Shown here one piece after another: positions 45,901-55,098 of a stretch of 64,000 nucleotides of DNA (its first letter is position 1; each line of letters opens with the position of its first letter). The notes under the pieces are model-generated. The model saw nothing but the letters and a program-made list of their open reading frames with translations. It made no database searches and was not told the DNA's origin. The stretch is from Geobacter sp. (GTDB lineage: Bacteria; Desulfobacterota; Desulfuromonadia; Geobacterales; Geobacteraceae): contig JACOUQ010000015.1 in NCBI GenBank assembly GCA_016177775.1, forward strand, positions 285,354-349,353, written 5' to 3'. The translations under genes were made by a program, and so were the position numbers.

Positions 45901-46371
45901 ATGCGCCAGTACAGGTTGAAGGTGGAGCGGTTCATCCGCGACCATAGCGATCACATCACCATCAACAAGCTGCGCATGAACCGGCAGATCACCAGGCAGG
46001 ACCTGGAAGAGCTGGAGCGGCTGTTGTTTTCAGCGGAGGAGGTGGGGAGCCGGGAGCGGTTCGAGCAGGTATTCGGCCATCAGCAGAGCCTTGGGGCGTT
46101 TATCCGCAGCCTGGTCGGCCTGGACCGTGAGGCAGCAACCGAGGCTTTCGGTGAGTTCCTGCACGGCACAACCTACTCGGCCACGCAGATCAGGTTCATC
46201 GATCAGGTCATCAGCTACCTGACCCAGAACGGCACCATGGACCCCGGGCTGCTCTATGAGCCACCCTTTACCGATATGCACGACGAGGGGCTGGATGGGG
46301 TATTTGGCGATGACGGGGCGACCAAGATTATTCATCTGCTGGAAGAGATCAATCTGAAGGCGGCGGTGTAG
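42991..46371 (+). CDS. hsdR: type I restriction endonuclease, R subunit
   Basis: Motor and nuclease subunit, 1126 residues, of the EcoEI-like group. A DUF4145-type N-terminal domain (1-120) and a coiled segment (about 150-195) precede the nuclease domain with VDYVLWGDD and VEAKR (glutamate about 265). The helicase follows, with ATGTGKT (about 380-386), DEAH (477-480) and the GLTATPRTE motif. The EcoEI-type C-terminal domain completes it. GTG start behind GGAGGGG. All catalytic motifs are intact, so the RM system may be active despite the insertions between its genes. Confidence 0.95.
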   Translation: MSNFTFLNTNWPDLFETAREAEQNVNSAPRTSCFYARRSLERAVKWLYANDTYLKQPYADNLAALIHEPTFRDNLEPCLFPKILTIQKIGNLAVHSDKPISSSDSLHTLKELFHVLYWLARSYSPNAAVIGKPLFDIGKIPLRDGAIADKNAEQLVKLQGDLRDKEDILAAKDVELAKTQDEIEALKARIQEYKERNKKTPDDHDYSEAETRDYFIDLLLKESGWDLNAPDVLEYPVQGMPNDKGEGFVDYVLWGDDGLPLAVVEAKRTRKDSRIGQQQAKLYADCLERMRGQRPLIFFTNGYETWLWDDLNYPPRKVQGFYKKDELQLLINRRTSIREITSATINKAIVERYYQHEAIRRTAEDFQKRKLRKALLVMATGTGKTRTVIALIELLQKCNWIKRVLFLADRNALLTQAGNAFKEHLTHSSPVNITKIKDDTTSRIVLSTYPTMMNCIDEAKGGDKRFSPGHFDLIVIDEAHRSVYQKFRAIFEYFDALLLGLTATPRTEVDRNTYRLFELEKGVPTFYYELEKAVADGFLVPPRAHSVPLKFQREGVKYNELSPEEQAEYEEMFWDEEAGGMPEQIESSALNNWLFNKDTVDKVLEHLMRYGVMVAGGDRLGKTIIFAKNHNHALFIQERFDTNYPHLKGKFCRVIDNYESYAQTLIDDFSVKENDPTIAISVDMLDTGIDVPEIVNLVFFKLVRSKTKFHQMMGRGTRLCKDLFGPEKDKQEFYVFDYCQNFEFFAENPEGVESGSQESLSKKIFKQRLDLLLRLQHPDYPATDGEHRLRCGLEDTLHSEVSVMNPDNFIVRPHRRHLEKYSAREQWNNLSVEDELEVRLHLAGLPAELPQEDETAKRFDLLLLNLQLALLEKSGFFGRYRDKVMEIAARLEGKGTIPMVAQQMELILDLQTEGYWTGITLPLLEEVRVRLRELIKFLDKGEAKIVYTDFTDTIGEQSEIYVQGYASAEEMRQYRLKVERFIRDHSDHITINKLRMNRQITRQDLEELERLLFSAEEVGSRERFEQVFGHQQSLGAFIRSLVGLDREAATEAFGEFLHGTTYSATQIRFIDQVISYLTQNGTMDPGLLYEPPFTDMHDEGLDGVFGDDGATKIIHLLEEINLKAAV

Positions 46372-46481
46372 ACCGGGCAGTTTGCGCTCTCGGCTTCTTC
46401 TATCTTTCCCCTTGCAAATTCAACCTCAATACTGTAATAAATCCCTGCCGATGGCGCATCATTCCATGCGCCCGATTTCCC

Positions 46482-46509
46482 TTGACAAAAATGTCCGATT
46501 CTTTATACT
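46482..46509 (+). promoter_or_regulatory. promoter of the fatty-acid operon
   Basis: TTGACA (46482-46487) and TATACT (46504-46509) are separated by 16 bases, 33 bases before the yceD start. A 7-bp inverted repeat (GGCGCAT/ATGCGCC, about 46453-46472) lies just upstream and could be an operator. Confidence 0.75.
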
Positions 46510-46542
46510 GGTAAGCTTTGAGCGCCATTTATCGGGGTATTC

Positions 46543-47079
46543 GTGAAGTTACAGGTTGGTGCCATCAAGGAGAAAGCGACTTCCCTCGTCTCGGAAGAGC
46601 CGGCGGAGGCTTATCCTGCCCTGCTGGCAGTCCAGGAGGCGGGTGAGTGCCGTTTCGTCGCGCCGGTCACCGCCAGGCTGTCCGTTGGTAAGGAGTACGA
46701 TCATATTCGTGCCCACGGCGAAGTCTCGACCACCGTGGCGCTGGTATGTTCCCGCTGTCTGGTGGACTTCACCCAGGAGCTGCACACATCGTTCACCATC
46801 TTCTATTCCCCGGCCTCTGTCGGGCCGCAGGACGAAGAGGTGGAGCTTTCCGAGGAAGACCTCGTTTCGATCCCCTACGAGGGGGACGAGATCGACTTCA
46901 CCCCCGAGATCGTGGCGCAGTTGATAACAGAGATTCCGTACAAACCCCTCTGCCGGGAAGAGTGCAAGGGGTTGTGCGCTTCATGCGGCGTTGATCTCAA
47001 CGTGACCGAGTGCACGTGCGAGAAGGACGCCTTCAGTCTGAAGTTCAGTGCCTTGAAGGACTTCAAGGTAGATAAGTAA
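46543..47079 (+). CDS. YceD/DUF177 protein
   Basis: 178 residues of the YceD family, which is linked to 23S rRNA processing or rRNA accumulation in some species. Conserved features are CSRCLVDF near residue 68 and the C-terminal PLCREECKGLCASCG with clustered cysteines that may bind metal. GTG start. It lies 12 bases before rpmF, its nearly universal neighbour. Confidence 0.88.
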   Translation: MKLQVGAIKEKATSLVSEEPAEAYPALLAVQEAGECRFVAPVTARLSVGKEYDHIRAHGEVSTTVALVCSRCLVDFTQELHTSFTIFYSPASVGPQDEEVELSEEDLVSIPYEGDEIDFTPEIVAQLITEIPYKPLCREECKGLCASCGVDLNVTECTCEKDAFSLKFSALKDFKVDK

Positions 47080-47091
47080 AGGAGAAAAACA

Positions 47092-47274
47092 ATGGCTGTA
47101 CCCAAGAAGAAGACATCCAAATCCAGGCGCGACATGAGAAGGGCGCACGATTTCCTGACGGCCCCGGGAACCTCCCTCTGCCCGCAATGCAAGGCCCCCA
47201 AGCTTCCTCACCGTGCCTGTCCCTCCTGCGGAACCTACAAGGGGAAGGAAGTCCTGAAAGCTGAAGAGCTGTAG
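47092..47274 (+). CDS. rpmF: 50S ribosomal protein L32
   Basis: 60 residues with the [19 protein letters not shown] start and two cysteine pairs, CPQC and CPSC, forming the zinc ribbon of the zinc-binding form of L32. AAAGGAG lies before the ATG. Followed by plsX after 41 bases. Confidence 0.97.
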   Translation: MAVPKKKTSKSRRDMRRAHDFLTAPGTSLCPQCKAPKLPHRACPSCGTYKGKEVLKAEEL

Positions 47275-47315
47275 GACTCTGCCGAACATCACCTCTTAAT
47301 ACAGCTTGAGGATCT

Positions 47316-48356
47316 ATGAGAGTTGCTGTTGATGCCATGGGTGGCGACCATGCACCGGTTGTTGAAGTTGAGGGTGCCATTGCCGCTGCCAGGGAATTCG
47401 GCATTTCCATAACGCTCGTCGGTGACCGGGCTCGCCTTGAGGACGAGCTTTCCAGGCATGATGCCAAGGGTCTGGATATCGACATCATGCATGCCAGCGA
47501 AGTGGTCGGCATGCACGATTCCGCATCGGAAGCGATCAGGAAGAAAAAGGACTCCTCCATCCGCGTTGCCTTCGAGTTGGCCCGCGAAGGGAAGGTGGCC
47601 GCGGTGGTGAGCGCCGGTAATTCCGGGGCCACCATGGCGGCGGGGATGTTCGTCCTGAAGCGCCTGAAAGGGATCGAGCGTCCTGCCATAGCTTCCATCT
47701 TCCCGACGCTGCGCGGCCGGACCTTGGTGCTCGATGTGGGTGCCAATGTCGATTGCAAGCCGATCCATCTGGTCAAGTTCGCCATCATGGGGCAGATGTA
47801 TGCCAAGTACGTGATGGAGATTGACAACCCGAAGGTCGGCCTTCTCTCCAACGGCGAGGAGGAGAGCAAGGGGAACGATCTTACCCGCGAGACCGGCGCC
47901 GTCCTGAAGCAGGCCATGTCCGGCTACTACGGCTACGTGGAGGGGCGCGACATCTTCAATGGCCTTGTGGACGTGGTGGTTTGCGACGGGTTCGTGGGGA
48001 ACGTGGTGCTCAAGCTTTCCGAGGGGCTTGCCGAGGCGGTTGGCAAGATGCTCAAGGAGGAGATCAAGAAAAGCCCTCTCTCCATTCTGGGTTATCTCCT
48101 GATTCGTCCGGCCTTCAGAAATTTCAGGAAAAAGGTCGATTACACGGAATACGGCGGAGCGCCGCTTCTCGGCATCGACGGTGTCGGCATGATCTGCCAC
48201 GGCGGCTCCAATGCCAAGGCGATCAAAAACGCAATCAGGTTTGCCCATGAATATGCGGTAAAGGGGGTAAACCAGCGGATGGCCGAAAAGCTCCAAGAGA
48301 ATTTCGACGGCTTCATGCAGCCCATCGAGGCTGCAAAGGATTCAGCTGCGAGCTGA
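47316..48356 (+). CDS. plsX: phosphate acyltransferase PlsX
   Basis: Makes acyl-phosphate from acyl-ACP for phospholipid synthesis. 346 residues: [14 protein letters not shown] at the start, the SAGNSGA loop near residue 100, and [12 protein letters not shown] are diagnostic. It lies in the conserved rpmF-plsX-fabH-fabD-fabG-acpP-fabF order. Confidence 0.96.
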   Translation: MRVAVDAMGGDHAPVVEVEGAIAAAREFGISITLVGDRARLEDELSRHDAKGLDIDIMHASEVVGMHDSASEAIRKKKDSSIRVAFELAREGKVAAVVSAGNSGATMAAGMFVLKRLKGIERPAIASIFPTLRGRTLVLDVGANVDCKPIHLVKFAIMGQMYAKYVMEIDNPKVGLLSNGEEESKGNDLTRETGAVLKQAMSGYYGYVEGRDIFNGLVDVVVCDGFVGNVVLKLSEGLAEAVGKMLKEEIKKSPLSILGYLLIRPAFRNFRKKVDYTEYGGAPLLGIDGVGMICHGGSNAKAIKNAIRFAHEYAVKGVNQRMAEKLQENFDGFMQPIEAAKDSAAS

Positions 48357-48366
48357 GACGGGATGG

Positions 48367-49353
48367 ATGCCAATGGTGCGCGCGCGGATCACAGGAACCG
48401 GTTCTTCATTTCCGGATAAGACCCTGACCAATGCTGATCTCGAAAAAATGGTGGATACCACCGACGAGTGGATAACCACCAGGACCGGGATCAAGACAAG
48501 GCACATCGCCGTTGAGGGTGAGTACACCTCTACCTTCGCCACCAGGGCTGCCGAGAAAGCGCTGGAGATGGCAGGCGTTGCCGCTCACGAGATTGACCTC
48601 ATCATTGTAGGCACTATAACCCCCGATTTTCCATTCCCTGCCACCGCATGCCTCGTCCAGGACAACCTGAAGGCTGTCAACGCTGTCGCATTCGATATCT
48701 CCGCTGCCTGTTCAGGCTTCGTTTATGGTCTTTCCCTTGCAGACAAGCATATCAGGTCCGGCACCACAAAAAGGGCGCTGGTCATAGGCGCGGAAGTGCT
48801 GTCGCGGGTCGTCGACTGGACCGATCGAAACACCTGCTGCCTGTTTGGCGACGGGGCGGGGGCGGTCGTCCTTGAGGCTACGGAAGAGGGCCGCGGCATT
48901 CTTTCAACACACATTCACAGCGACGGCTCCTATTGGCAACTCCTCCACCAGCCGGGCGCCGGAAGCAGGAATCCGGCCGTGCAGAAAACCCTGGATGAAA
49001 AGCTCGTCTACCTCAGCATGCAGGGGAACGAGGTCTTCAAACTGGCTGTCAGGGCCATGGAGGAAGCTGCCCATGAGGCGCTCACCGCAAACGGTCTCCA
49101 GGTGTCCGATATCAATCTCTTTATCTCCCATCAGGCCAACAGGCGGATTATCGATGCCATCGGCAAGCGCCTGGGGCTGGGCGAGGACCAGGTTTTCATT
49201 AATGTCCACTCCCACGGCAACACTTCTGCTGCCTCCATTCCCATCGCCCTTGATGAGGCAGTGCGGGGCGGCAGGGTAAGTGACGGTGACATTGTCGTGT
49301 TTGATGCCTTCGGCGGTGGGCTCACCTGGGGATCGGCGCTGGTAAGATGGTAG
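48367..49353 (+). CDS. fabH: 3-oxoacyl-ACP synthase III
   Basis: Starts fatty-acid synthesis by condensing acyl-CoA with malonyl-ACP. The Cys-His-Asn triad is in place: Cys115 in AACSGF, the histidine in SHQANRRI and the asparagine in HGNTSAA. 328 residues. ATG codons at 48367 and 48373 are both possible starts. Confidence 0.96.
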   Translation: MPMVRARITGTGSSFPDKTLTNADLEKMVDTTDEWITTRTGIKTRHIAVEGEYTSTFATRAAEKALEMAGVAAHEIDLIIVGTITPDFPFPATACLVQDNLKAVNAVAFDISAACSGFVYGLSLADKHIRSGTTKRALVIGAEVLSRVVDWTDRNTCCLFGDGAGAVVLEATEEGRGILSTHIHSDGSYWQLLHQPGAGSRNPAVQKTLDEKLVYLSMQGNEVFKLAVRAMEEAAHEALTANGLQVSDINLFISHQANRRIIDAIGKRLGLGEDQVFINVHSHGNTSAASIPIALDEAVRGGRVSDGDIVVFDAFGGGLTWGSALVRW

Positions 49354-49390
49354 CCACGGTTTTCAAAAAGAACTTCTGAGGAAGGCCTAC

Positions 49391-50326
49391 ATGTCAAAGA
49401 AAGCTTTTATTTTCCCTGGCCAGGGGTCGCAGTATGCCGGGATGGGGAAAGATCTGGCAACAAATTTCAAGATTGCTGCCGACACGTTCGCGGAAGCGGA
49501 TGACGCCCTCGGGTTCGGGCTTTCCCGCCTCTGCTTCGAGGGGCCCGAAGAGGACCTCAAGCTTACGACCAACACTCAGCCGGCAATATTGACGACGAGC
49601 GTGGCCGCGTTCCGTGTCCTTTCGGCCGAAACCGGGCTTGCCGCTGATTACCTTGCCGGACACTCCCTGGGCGAATATTCGGCCCTGGTGGCTTCGGGAG
49701 CCATGGCGTTCGCCGATGCGGTGCGCACGGTGCGCTCGCGCGGCGCCTTCATGCAGGAGGCGGTTCCGGTCGGGGTGGGGGCAATGGCAGCCATACTCGG
49801 CGCAGAGACTGCGCAGATCGAGGGAATATGCGCGGAGGCGGCGCAGGGTGAAGTAGTCACCCCCGCCAACTTCAATTCCCCTGGCCAGATTGTGATAGCC
49901 GGACATGCCTCGGCAGTAAACAGGGCGATTGAGATTGCCAAGGCAAAGGGACTGCGCAAGGTGATGCTTCTTCCGGTCAGCGCCCCGTTCCATTGCTCGC
50001 TGATGGTGCCGGCAGGCGAGCGGCTTCGGGAGACCCTGGCGACGGTTCCGGTTACTGCGATGAAAGTTCCGGTAGTTACCAATGTTGAAGCCCGGCCAAA
50101 CAGTGCCATTGACCGTATAAAGCAGCTTCTGGTGGAGCAGGTGAGCGCGCCGGTCCGCTGGGATGAGTCGGTGCGGGAGATGGTCCGCCTGGGGGTCACG
50201 GAATTCTGCGAGATAGGGCCGGGCAAGGTTCTGACGGGACTGGTCAAGCGGATCAGCAAAGAGGTGAAAACCTGCAATTTAGAGGATGCCGCCGGTCTTG
50301 TGGCTCTGAAAGAGGTGCTTAAATGA
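49391..50326 (+). CDS. fabD: malonyl-CoA:ACP transacylase
   Basis: Loads malonyl groups on ACP. The nucleophile Ser92 lies in GHSLGEYSA, the N-terminal FPGQGSQYAGMGK is standard, and the catalytic histidine is in APFHCSLM. 311 residues. Its stop overlaps the fabG start by four bases. Confidence 0.96.
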   Translation: MSKKAFIFPGQGSQYAGMGKDLATNFKIAADTFAEADDALGFGLSRLCFEGPEEDLKLTTNTQPAILTTSVAAFRVLSAETGLAADYLAGHSLGEYSALVASGAMAFADAVRTVRSRGAFMQEAVPVGVGAMAAILGAETAQIEGICAEAAQGEVVTPANFNSPGQIVIAGHASAVNRAIEIAKAKGLRKVMLLPVSAPFHCSLMVPAGERLRETLATVPVTAMKVPVVTNVEARPNSAIDRIKQLLVEQVSAPVRWDESVREMVRLGVTEFCEIGPGKVLTGLVKRISKEVKTCNLEDAAGLVALKEVLK

Positions 50327-51063
50327 TGTTAAATGGCAAGGTCGCCGTTGTAACAGGCGCATCCAGGGGGATCGGCAAGGCGATAGCCCTGAAGCTGGCC
50401 GCCGAAGGGGCCGATGTGGTTGTGACTGCTACCTCCCAGGAGGGAGCGCAGATGACTGCCGACGAAATTGTCCGTATGGGAGGAAAGGCCCTCGCTCTCA
50501 AGGTGAACGTGGCCGATTCCGCAGAGGTTGCGGCTCTCTTCGCCAGGACAGTGGAAAATTTCGGCAAGGTGGATATCCTGGTCAACAATGCCGGCATTAC
50601 CCGCGACGGCCTTGTGCTCCGGATGAAGGACGATGACTGGGATGCGGTTATCGACGTGAACCTGAAGGGGACCTTCACATGTACCCGCGAGGCGGTCAAG
50701 CTGATGTCCAAGGCGCGCTACGGCAGGATCGTCAACATCACCTCGGTGGTGGGGGAGATGGGGAACGCCGGCCAGGCCAACTATGCGGCCAGCAAGGCCG
50801 GCATGATCGGCCTGACCAAGTCGACCGCTCGTGAGTTTGCCGGCCGCAACATCACGGTGAACGCCATTGCCCCCGGCTTCATTGAAACCGACATGACCGA
50901 GATTCTTTCCGAGAAGGTAAAAGAAGGGCTTATGCAGCAGATTCCCATGGGGCGTCTGGGTGCTCCCGACGATGTGGCGAACGCCGTCTTTTTTCTCGTT
51001 TCCGGCCTGGGGGACTATATCACAGGCCATGTCCTGTCCGTAAACGGCGGCATGTACATGTGA
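50323..51063 (+). CDS. fabG: 3-oxoacyl-ACP reductase
   Basis: NADPH-dependent short-chain dehydrogenase of fatty-acid elongation. TGASRGIG cofactor loop near residue 13, NNAG, the catalytic Ser in ITSVVGEMGN and the YAASKAG Tyr-Lys pair are present. 246 residues. Adjacent ATG codons at 50323 and 50326 are alternative starts. Confidence 0.96.
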   Translation: MMLNGKVAVVTGASRGIGKAIALKLAAEGADVVVTATSQEGAQMTADEIVRMGGKALALKVNVADSAEVAALFARTVENFGKVDILVNNAGITRDGLVLRMKDDDWDAVIDVNLKGTFTCTREAVKLMSKARYGRIVNITSVVGEMGNAGQANYAASKAGMIGLTKSTAREFAGRNITVNAIAPGFIETDMTEILSEKVKEGLMQQIPMGRLGAPDDVANAVFFLVSGLGDYITGHVLSVNGGMYM

Positions 51064-51084
51064 CGGATGGACCCAAAAAATCTT

Positions 51085-51112
51085 TTGCAATTTTCGAATT
51101 TCGTGTTATGAA
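51085..51112 (+). promoter_or_regulatory. possible internal promoter for acpP
   Basis: TTGCAA (51085-51090) and TATGAA (51107-51112) are separated by 16 bases in the AT-rich 113-base gap before acpP. Separate high-level transcription of acpP is common in other bacteria. Confidence 0.5.
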
Positions 51113-51176
51113 AGCTAGCGACGGAATTCATACAAAGAAAACCTGTAATGGGTAAAAACGAACGGAGGTAGAGAAG

Positions 51177-51410
51177 ATGTCTTCAATCGACAAAAGGGTA
51201 AAGGAAATAATCGCTGAACAGCTTGGTGTTGACGAAGGCCAGGTGACCAACGACGCTTCCTTTATGGATGATCTTGGCGCCGATTCCCTTGATACTGTGG
51301 AGCTGGTCATGGCTCTCGAGGAAGAGTTCGACATCGAGATTCCCGACGATGACGCCGAAAAGATTCAGTCCGTCCAGGATGCCATCGATTACATCACTGA
51401 GCACACCTAA
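51177..51410 (+). CDS. acpP: acyl carrier protein
   Basis: Small acidic carrier of growing acyl chains, 77 residues. The phosphopantetheine site is Ser37 in [14 protein letters not shown] lies about seven bases before the ATG. Strongly acidic composition and the [12 protein letters not shown] helix are typical. Confidence 0.98.
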   Translation: MSSIDKRVKEIIAEQLGVDEGQVTNDASFMDDLGADSLDTVELVMALEEEFDIEIPDDDAEKIQSVQDAIDYITEHT

Positions 51411-51420
51411 TGAAATTCAT

Positions 51421-51450
51421 GGGGGGAGGTGTCGTCTCCCCCCTTTTTTC
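51421..51450 (+). terminator. attenuating hairpin between acpP and fabF
   Basis: GGGGGGAGGTG pairs with the CTCCCCCC following CGT, and TTTTTTCTT comes next. It is likely a partial terminator after acpP that lets acpP transcripts exceed those of fabF. Confidence 0.7.
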
Positions 51451-51499
51451 TTGAATTCCCGATCTCCTGTCAGACACAAACAAACGTTGAGGAAACCGT

Positions 51500-52735
51500 A
51501 TGAGAAGAGTCGTCGTTACGGGTGTGGGGGCAGTATCCCCGCTCGGCACAGGCAACCAGAAGAACTGGGATGCACTCACCGCCGGCAGGTCCGGCATCGA
51601 CAGAATCACTCGTTTTGATGTCACCGATTTTCCGGTTACCGTTGCCGGTGAGGTCAAGGACTTCAATCCAGAGGATTATATTGAGAAAAAAGAGATCAAG
51701 AAGATGGATCTCTTCATCCAGTATGCCCTGGGCGCCGCGCATTACGCAATGGAAGACTCGGGACTCCAGATCACCGATGCCAATGCCGAGCGTGTCGGTG
51801 TCCTAGTGGGGGCCGGTCTCGGTGGGCTTCCCACCATCGAGAAGTATCACGGGGTGCTCATGGAGAGCGGATACCGCAGGATTTCCCCGTTCTTCATCCC
51901 GATGCTTATCATAAATCTGGCGCCGGGCCATATAGCCATAAAGTACAACGCAAAGGGGCCCAATGTCTCCTCTGTCTCCGCCTGCGCAACCGGCACCCAT
52001 TCCATCGGCGACGCCTATCATATAATCAAGCGGGGCGATGCCGATGCAATGATAGCGGGCGGCACCGAATCAACCATTACTCCGCTGGGGATCGGCGGCT
52101 TTGCCGTGATGAAGGCCCTCACCGACAGCCGCAACGATGATCCGCAGCAGGCATCCCGTCCCTTTGACAAGTCCCGTGACGGTTTTGTCATGGCCGAAGG
52201 TGCAGGCGTGGTGGTGCTGGAGGAGTACGAGGCTGCCAAGAAGCGCGGCGCAAAGATCTATGCGGAAGTGGTCGGCTACGGCCTATCCTGTGATGCCTAT
52301 CACCTGACCGCTCCGGCGCCGGGCGGGGAGGGGGCGGCCCGCTGCATCAAGATGGCTCTCAACAACGCCGGGGTCAAGCCTGAAGAGGTCGATTACGTCA
52401 ATGCCCACGGTACCTCGACGCCGATGAACGACCTCTACGAGACCATGGCGATCAAGAGCGTTTTCGGCGACCATGCGAAGAAGCTGATGGTTTCCTCTAC
52501 CAAGTCCATGACCGGTCATGCGCTTGGCGCGGCCGGCGGCCTTGAGGCAGTCTTCACCCTGATGTCGATGGACAAGGGAGTTGTCCCGCCGACCATCAAC
52601 TACCAGGAGCCGGACCCCGAGTGCGATCTGGACTACGTCCCCAATACCGCCCGCAATGCCGAGGTCAAGTACGCCATGAGCAACAACTTCGGTTTCGGCG
52701 GCACCAACGCAACCCTCCTGTTCAAGAAGATATAG
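51500..52735 (+). CDS. fabF: 3-oxoacyl-ACP synthase II
   Basis: Elongating ketosynthase. Cys162 in [13 protein letters not shown] is the nucleophile; the two histidines are in [11 protein letters not shown] and [12 protein letters not shown]. 411 residues. A hairpin-like GGGGGAG/CTCCCCCC sequence with T run (about 51421-51450) lies between acpP and fabF and may attenuate read-through, fitting higher acpP expression. Confidence 0.96.
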   Translation: MRRVVVTGVGAVSPLGTGNQKNWDALTAGRSGIDRITRFDVTDFPVTVAGEVKDFNPEDYIEKKEIKKMDLFIQYALGAAHYAMEDSGLQITDANAERVGVLVGAGLGGLPTIEKYHGVLMESGYRRISPFFIPMLIINLAPGHIAIKYNAKGPNVSSVSACATGTHSIGDAYHIIKRGDADAMIAGGTESTITPLGIGGFAVMKALTDSRNDDPQQASRPFDKSRDGFVMAEGAGVVVLEEYEAAKKRGAKIYAEVVGYGLSCDAYHLTAPAPGGEGAARCIKMALNNAGVKPEEVDYVNAHGTSTPMNDLYETMAIKSVFGDHAKKLMVSSTKSMTGHALGAAGGLEAVFTLMSMDKGVVPPTINYQEPDPECDLDYVPNTARNAEVKYAMSNNFGFGGTNATLLFKKI

Positions 52736-52744
52736 GAGGGACGT

Positions 52745-53197
52745 GTGTTATTTGCAATTGGAAGCGATCATGGTGGTCTTGAGCTGAAGAACGCCATAAA
52801 GAAGCTCCTGGAGGAGCGGGGGATTTCGTACGTCGATTGCGGTACCGACAACGGCGATTCCGTTGATTATCCCGATTATGGCGAAAAGGTGGCGCGCAAG
52901 GTATCCGGCGGCGAGGTGGAGAGCGGGATTCTGGTTTGCGGCACCGGCATCGGCATGTCCATCGTGGCCAACAAGTTCCCCCATGTCCGTGCCGCTCTCG
53001 TGACCGATACTTTTATGGCGCGCATGGCCAAGGAGCACAACAACGCCAATATCCTGGTGCTCGGGGGGCGTGTCTTAAACGAGCAGCAGGCCTGTGATAT
53101 CGTTGCGACCTGGCTTGATGCCTCCTTCGAGGGGGGGCGGCACCAGTGGCGTCTGGACAAGATCGCTGCCATAGAAAAGCAATTATGCCAACAATAA
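52745..53197 (+). CDS. rpiB: ribose-5-phosphate isomerase B
   Basis: Interconverts ribose-5-phosphate and ribulose-5-phosphate. 150 residues with GSDHGGLELKN at the start and the active-site cysteine in VCGTGIGMS. The start is GTG behind GGAGGGA. It is nine bases after fabF; rpiB-glyA adjacency is common. Confidence 0.94.
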   Translation: MLFAIGSDHGGLELKNAIKKLLEERGISYVDCGTDNGDSVDYPDYGEKVARKVSGGEVESGILVCGTGIGMSIVANKFPHVRAALVTDTFMARMAKEHNNANILVLGGRVLNEQQACDIVATWLDASFEGGRHQWRLDKIAAIEKQLCQQ

Positions 53198-53239
53198 TAA
53201 AGGGAGCTTAGCGGTTCACCCTTTTGCAGGACAGGAATG

Positions 53240-53270
53240 ACGGGACTTTCTACAGTCCCGTTTCCTTTTC
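53240..53270 (+). terminator. hairpin in the rpiB-glyA gap
   Basis: An 8-bp stem (ACGGGACT, 53240-53247, with AGTCCCGT, 53254-53261) is followed by TTCCTTTTC. It lies in the leader of glyA, about 24 bases before the start codon, and may attenuate or process the transcript. I see no riboswitch consensus around it. Confidence 0.55.
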
Positions 53271-53292
53271 AAAATCACCAAGGAGTGTCAGT

Positions 53293-54537
53293 ATGTCGAT
53301 TCTCGAAACATTCGATCCGGAAGTGGCGGTGGCCATTCGGCAAGAAACCGTGCGCCAGGAATACAACCTGGAGCTGATCGCCTCCGAGAACTTCGTCTCC
53401 GAGGCCGTTCTGGAGGCCCAGGGGTCGGTCCTCACCAACAAGTATGCCGAGGGTTATCCAGGCAAACGCTACTACGGCGGCTGCCACCATGTGGATGTGG
53501 TGGAGAACCTCGCCATCGAGCGCGCCAAGGAGCTTTTCGGGGCCGATCACGCGAATGTCCAGCCGCATGCCGGCTCCCAGGCCAACATGGCGGTCTATTT
53601 TTCGGCGCTGAAGCCGGGTGACACCATCCTGGGGATGAACCTCTCTCACGGCGGACACCTGACCCACGGCAGCCCGGTCAATTTCTCCGGGAAATTCTTC
53701 AATGTTGTCCCCTACGGCGTTTCCAAGGAAACCCAGACCATCGACTACGAGGAAGTGGAGCGACTGGCTGTCGAGCACAAGCCGAAGATGATAGTCGTCG
53801 GTGCCAGCGCCTATCCGCGCATCATCGATTTCGCGGCATTCAGGGCAATTGCCGACAAGGTGGGGGCAATGGTCATGGTGGACATGGCTCATATTGCAGG
53901 CCTGGTTGCCGCCGGCCTCCATCCGAGCCCGGTTCCCCATGCTGAGTTCGTCACCACCACCACCCACAAGACCCTGCGCGGCCCTCGCGGCGGGATGATC
54001 CTCTGCCGCGAGGAGTTTGCCAAGGCCGTCAACTCCAACATCTTCCCCGGCATTCAGGGCGGGCCGCTCATGCACGTCATCGCCGCCAAGGCCGTGGCTT
54101 TCAAGGAGGCGCTGGCCCCCGAGTTCAAGGTGTATCAGCAGCAGATCGTGAAAAATGCCAAGGCCCTGGCCGCTGAGCTTGTCAAGCGCGGCTTCAGGCT
54201 GACATCGGGGGGCACCGACAATCACCTCATGCTTCTCGACTTCACCGGCACCGAGATGACCGGCAAGATCGCCGAAGATGCCCTGGACAAGGCGGGGATC
54301 ACGGTTAACAAGAACACCGTGCCGTTCGAGACCCGATCGCCATTCGTCACTTCCGGTATCCGCATCGGTACCCCGGCTGCCACCACCCACGGGCTGAAGG
54401 AGCCGGAGATGGTGGAAGTGGCAGGCTTCATTGCCGATGCCCTGGCTGCTGTGGATAACGAGGCAAGGCTTTCCGAGATAAATGGAAAAGTGAACGCGTT
54501 GATGAAGGGGTTCCCCTTGTATGCCCATCGCCTCTGA
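53293..54537 (+). CDS. glyA: serine hydroxymethyltransferase
   Basis: PLP enzyme making glycine and methylene-tetrahydrofolate from serine. The PLP lysine is Lys226 in [14 protein letters not shown]. 414 residues, standard. The ATG at 53293 follows AAGGAG; the open frame upstream crosses the leader hairpin and is rejected. It links to folP at 4.6 kb through folate metabolism. Confidence 0.97.
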   Translation: MSILETFDPEVAVAIRQETVRQEYNLELIASENFVSEAVLEAQGSVLTNKYAEGYPGKRYYGGCHHVDVVENLAIERAKELFGADHANVQPHAGSQANMAVYFSALKPGDTILGMNLSHGGHLTHGSPVNFSGKFFNVVPYGVSKETQTIDYEEVERLAVEHKPKMIVVGASAYPRIIDFAAFRAIADKVGAMVMVDMAHIAGLVAAGLHPSPVPHAEFVTTTTHKTLRGPRGGMILCREEFAKAVNSNIFPGIQGGPLMHVIAAKAVAFKEALAPEFKVYQQQIVKNAKALAAELVKRGFRLTSGGTDNHLMLLDFTGTEMTGKIAEDALDKAGITVNKNTVPFETRSPFVTSGIRIGTPAATTHGLKEPEMVEVAGFIADALAAVDNEARLSEINGKVNALMKGFPLYAHRL

Positions 54538-54562
54538 CATTTGACGACAATAGCAAGAAAAT

Positions 54563-54591
54563 GGCGCCTGTACGATACGGCGCCTTTTTTT
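54563..54591 (+). terminator. intrinsic terminator after glyA
   Basis: Stem GGCGCC (54563-54568) with GGCGCC (54579-54584), extended inside by GTA/TAC pairing, then seven T. It closes the fatty-acid to glyA operon. Confidence 0.88.
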
Positions 54592-54695
54592 GTCCCTTCG
54601 GTTTGCATGCCCCAAATTTGCGGTATAATTTCAATGAGCTGAAATTATCGCAAATGTAGCTTCGTCAAGAAGAAGCAATAAACAGGAGGTGCTTT

Positions 54696-55040
54696 ATGTC
54701 AAACAGGAATGGTGCAACGGTTGGGGCAATGATGCTGGTTGCAGGCGGAATAATCGGGGCGGGGGTTGCGCTTCTTTTTGCCCCTCAATCAGGCAGGAAG
54801 ACCCGCAAGGACATCTCCAGGTATGCGAAAAAGACCCGTGACAAGGCTTCCGACATGGTGGATGATTTCTCGGATAGCGTTTCCGATCTGGTCGATTCCA
54901 TTACAGAGAAAACGGGGGACCTGATCGATCAGGGGAAACATCTGGCCAAGGACGCCAAGAAGGAGATGCTGAGCTCCATCGAGCATGGTTTGGACAAGCT
55001 GGAAAAGCAGCGGAGCAAGCTGGTCAAGATGGTGGGTTAG
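54696..55040 (+). CDS. YtxH-domain protein
   Basis: 114 residues. One glycine-rich transmembrane segment (about 8-28) is followed by FAPQSGRKTRKDI, the YtxH hallmark, and a long amphipathic helical tail. Such proteins are usually stress-related and of unknown role. CAGGAGGTG precedes the ATG. Flanked by terminators on both sides, so a single-gene unit. Confidence 0.85.
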   Translation: MSNRNGATVGAMMLVAGGIIGAGVALLFAPQSGRKTRKDISRYAKKTRDKASDMVDDFSDSVSDLVDSITEKTGDLIDQGKHLAKDAKKEMLSSIEHGLDKLEKQRSKLVKMVG

Positions 55041-55067
55041 TCTGAAAGGACTGACAAATATGTGAAA

Positions 55068-55098
55068 AGGGGGCGGGGAGTCCGCCCTCTTTGTTTAT
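55068..55098 (+). terminator. intrinsic terminator after the YtxH gene
   Basis: A 9-bp stem with one G-U pair (AGGGGGCGG, 55068-55076, with CCGCCCTCT, 55082-55090), then TTGTTTATTT. Confidence 0.75.

Noticed and set aside
53198..53292. Glycine riboswitch before glyA
   Set aside because: No conserved glycine-aptamer core is visible; only a simple hairpin is supported.
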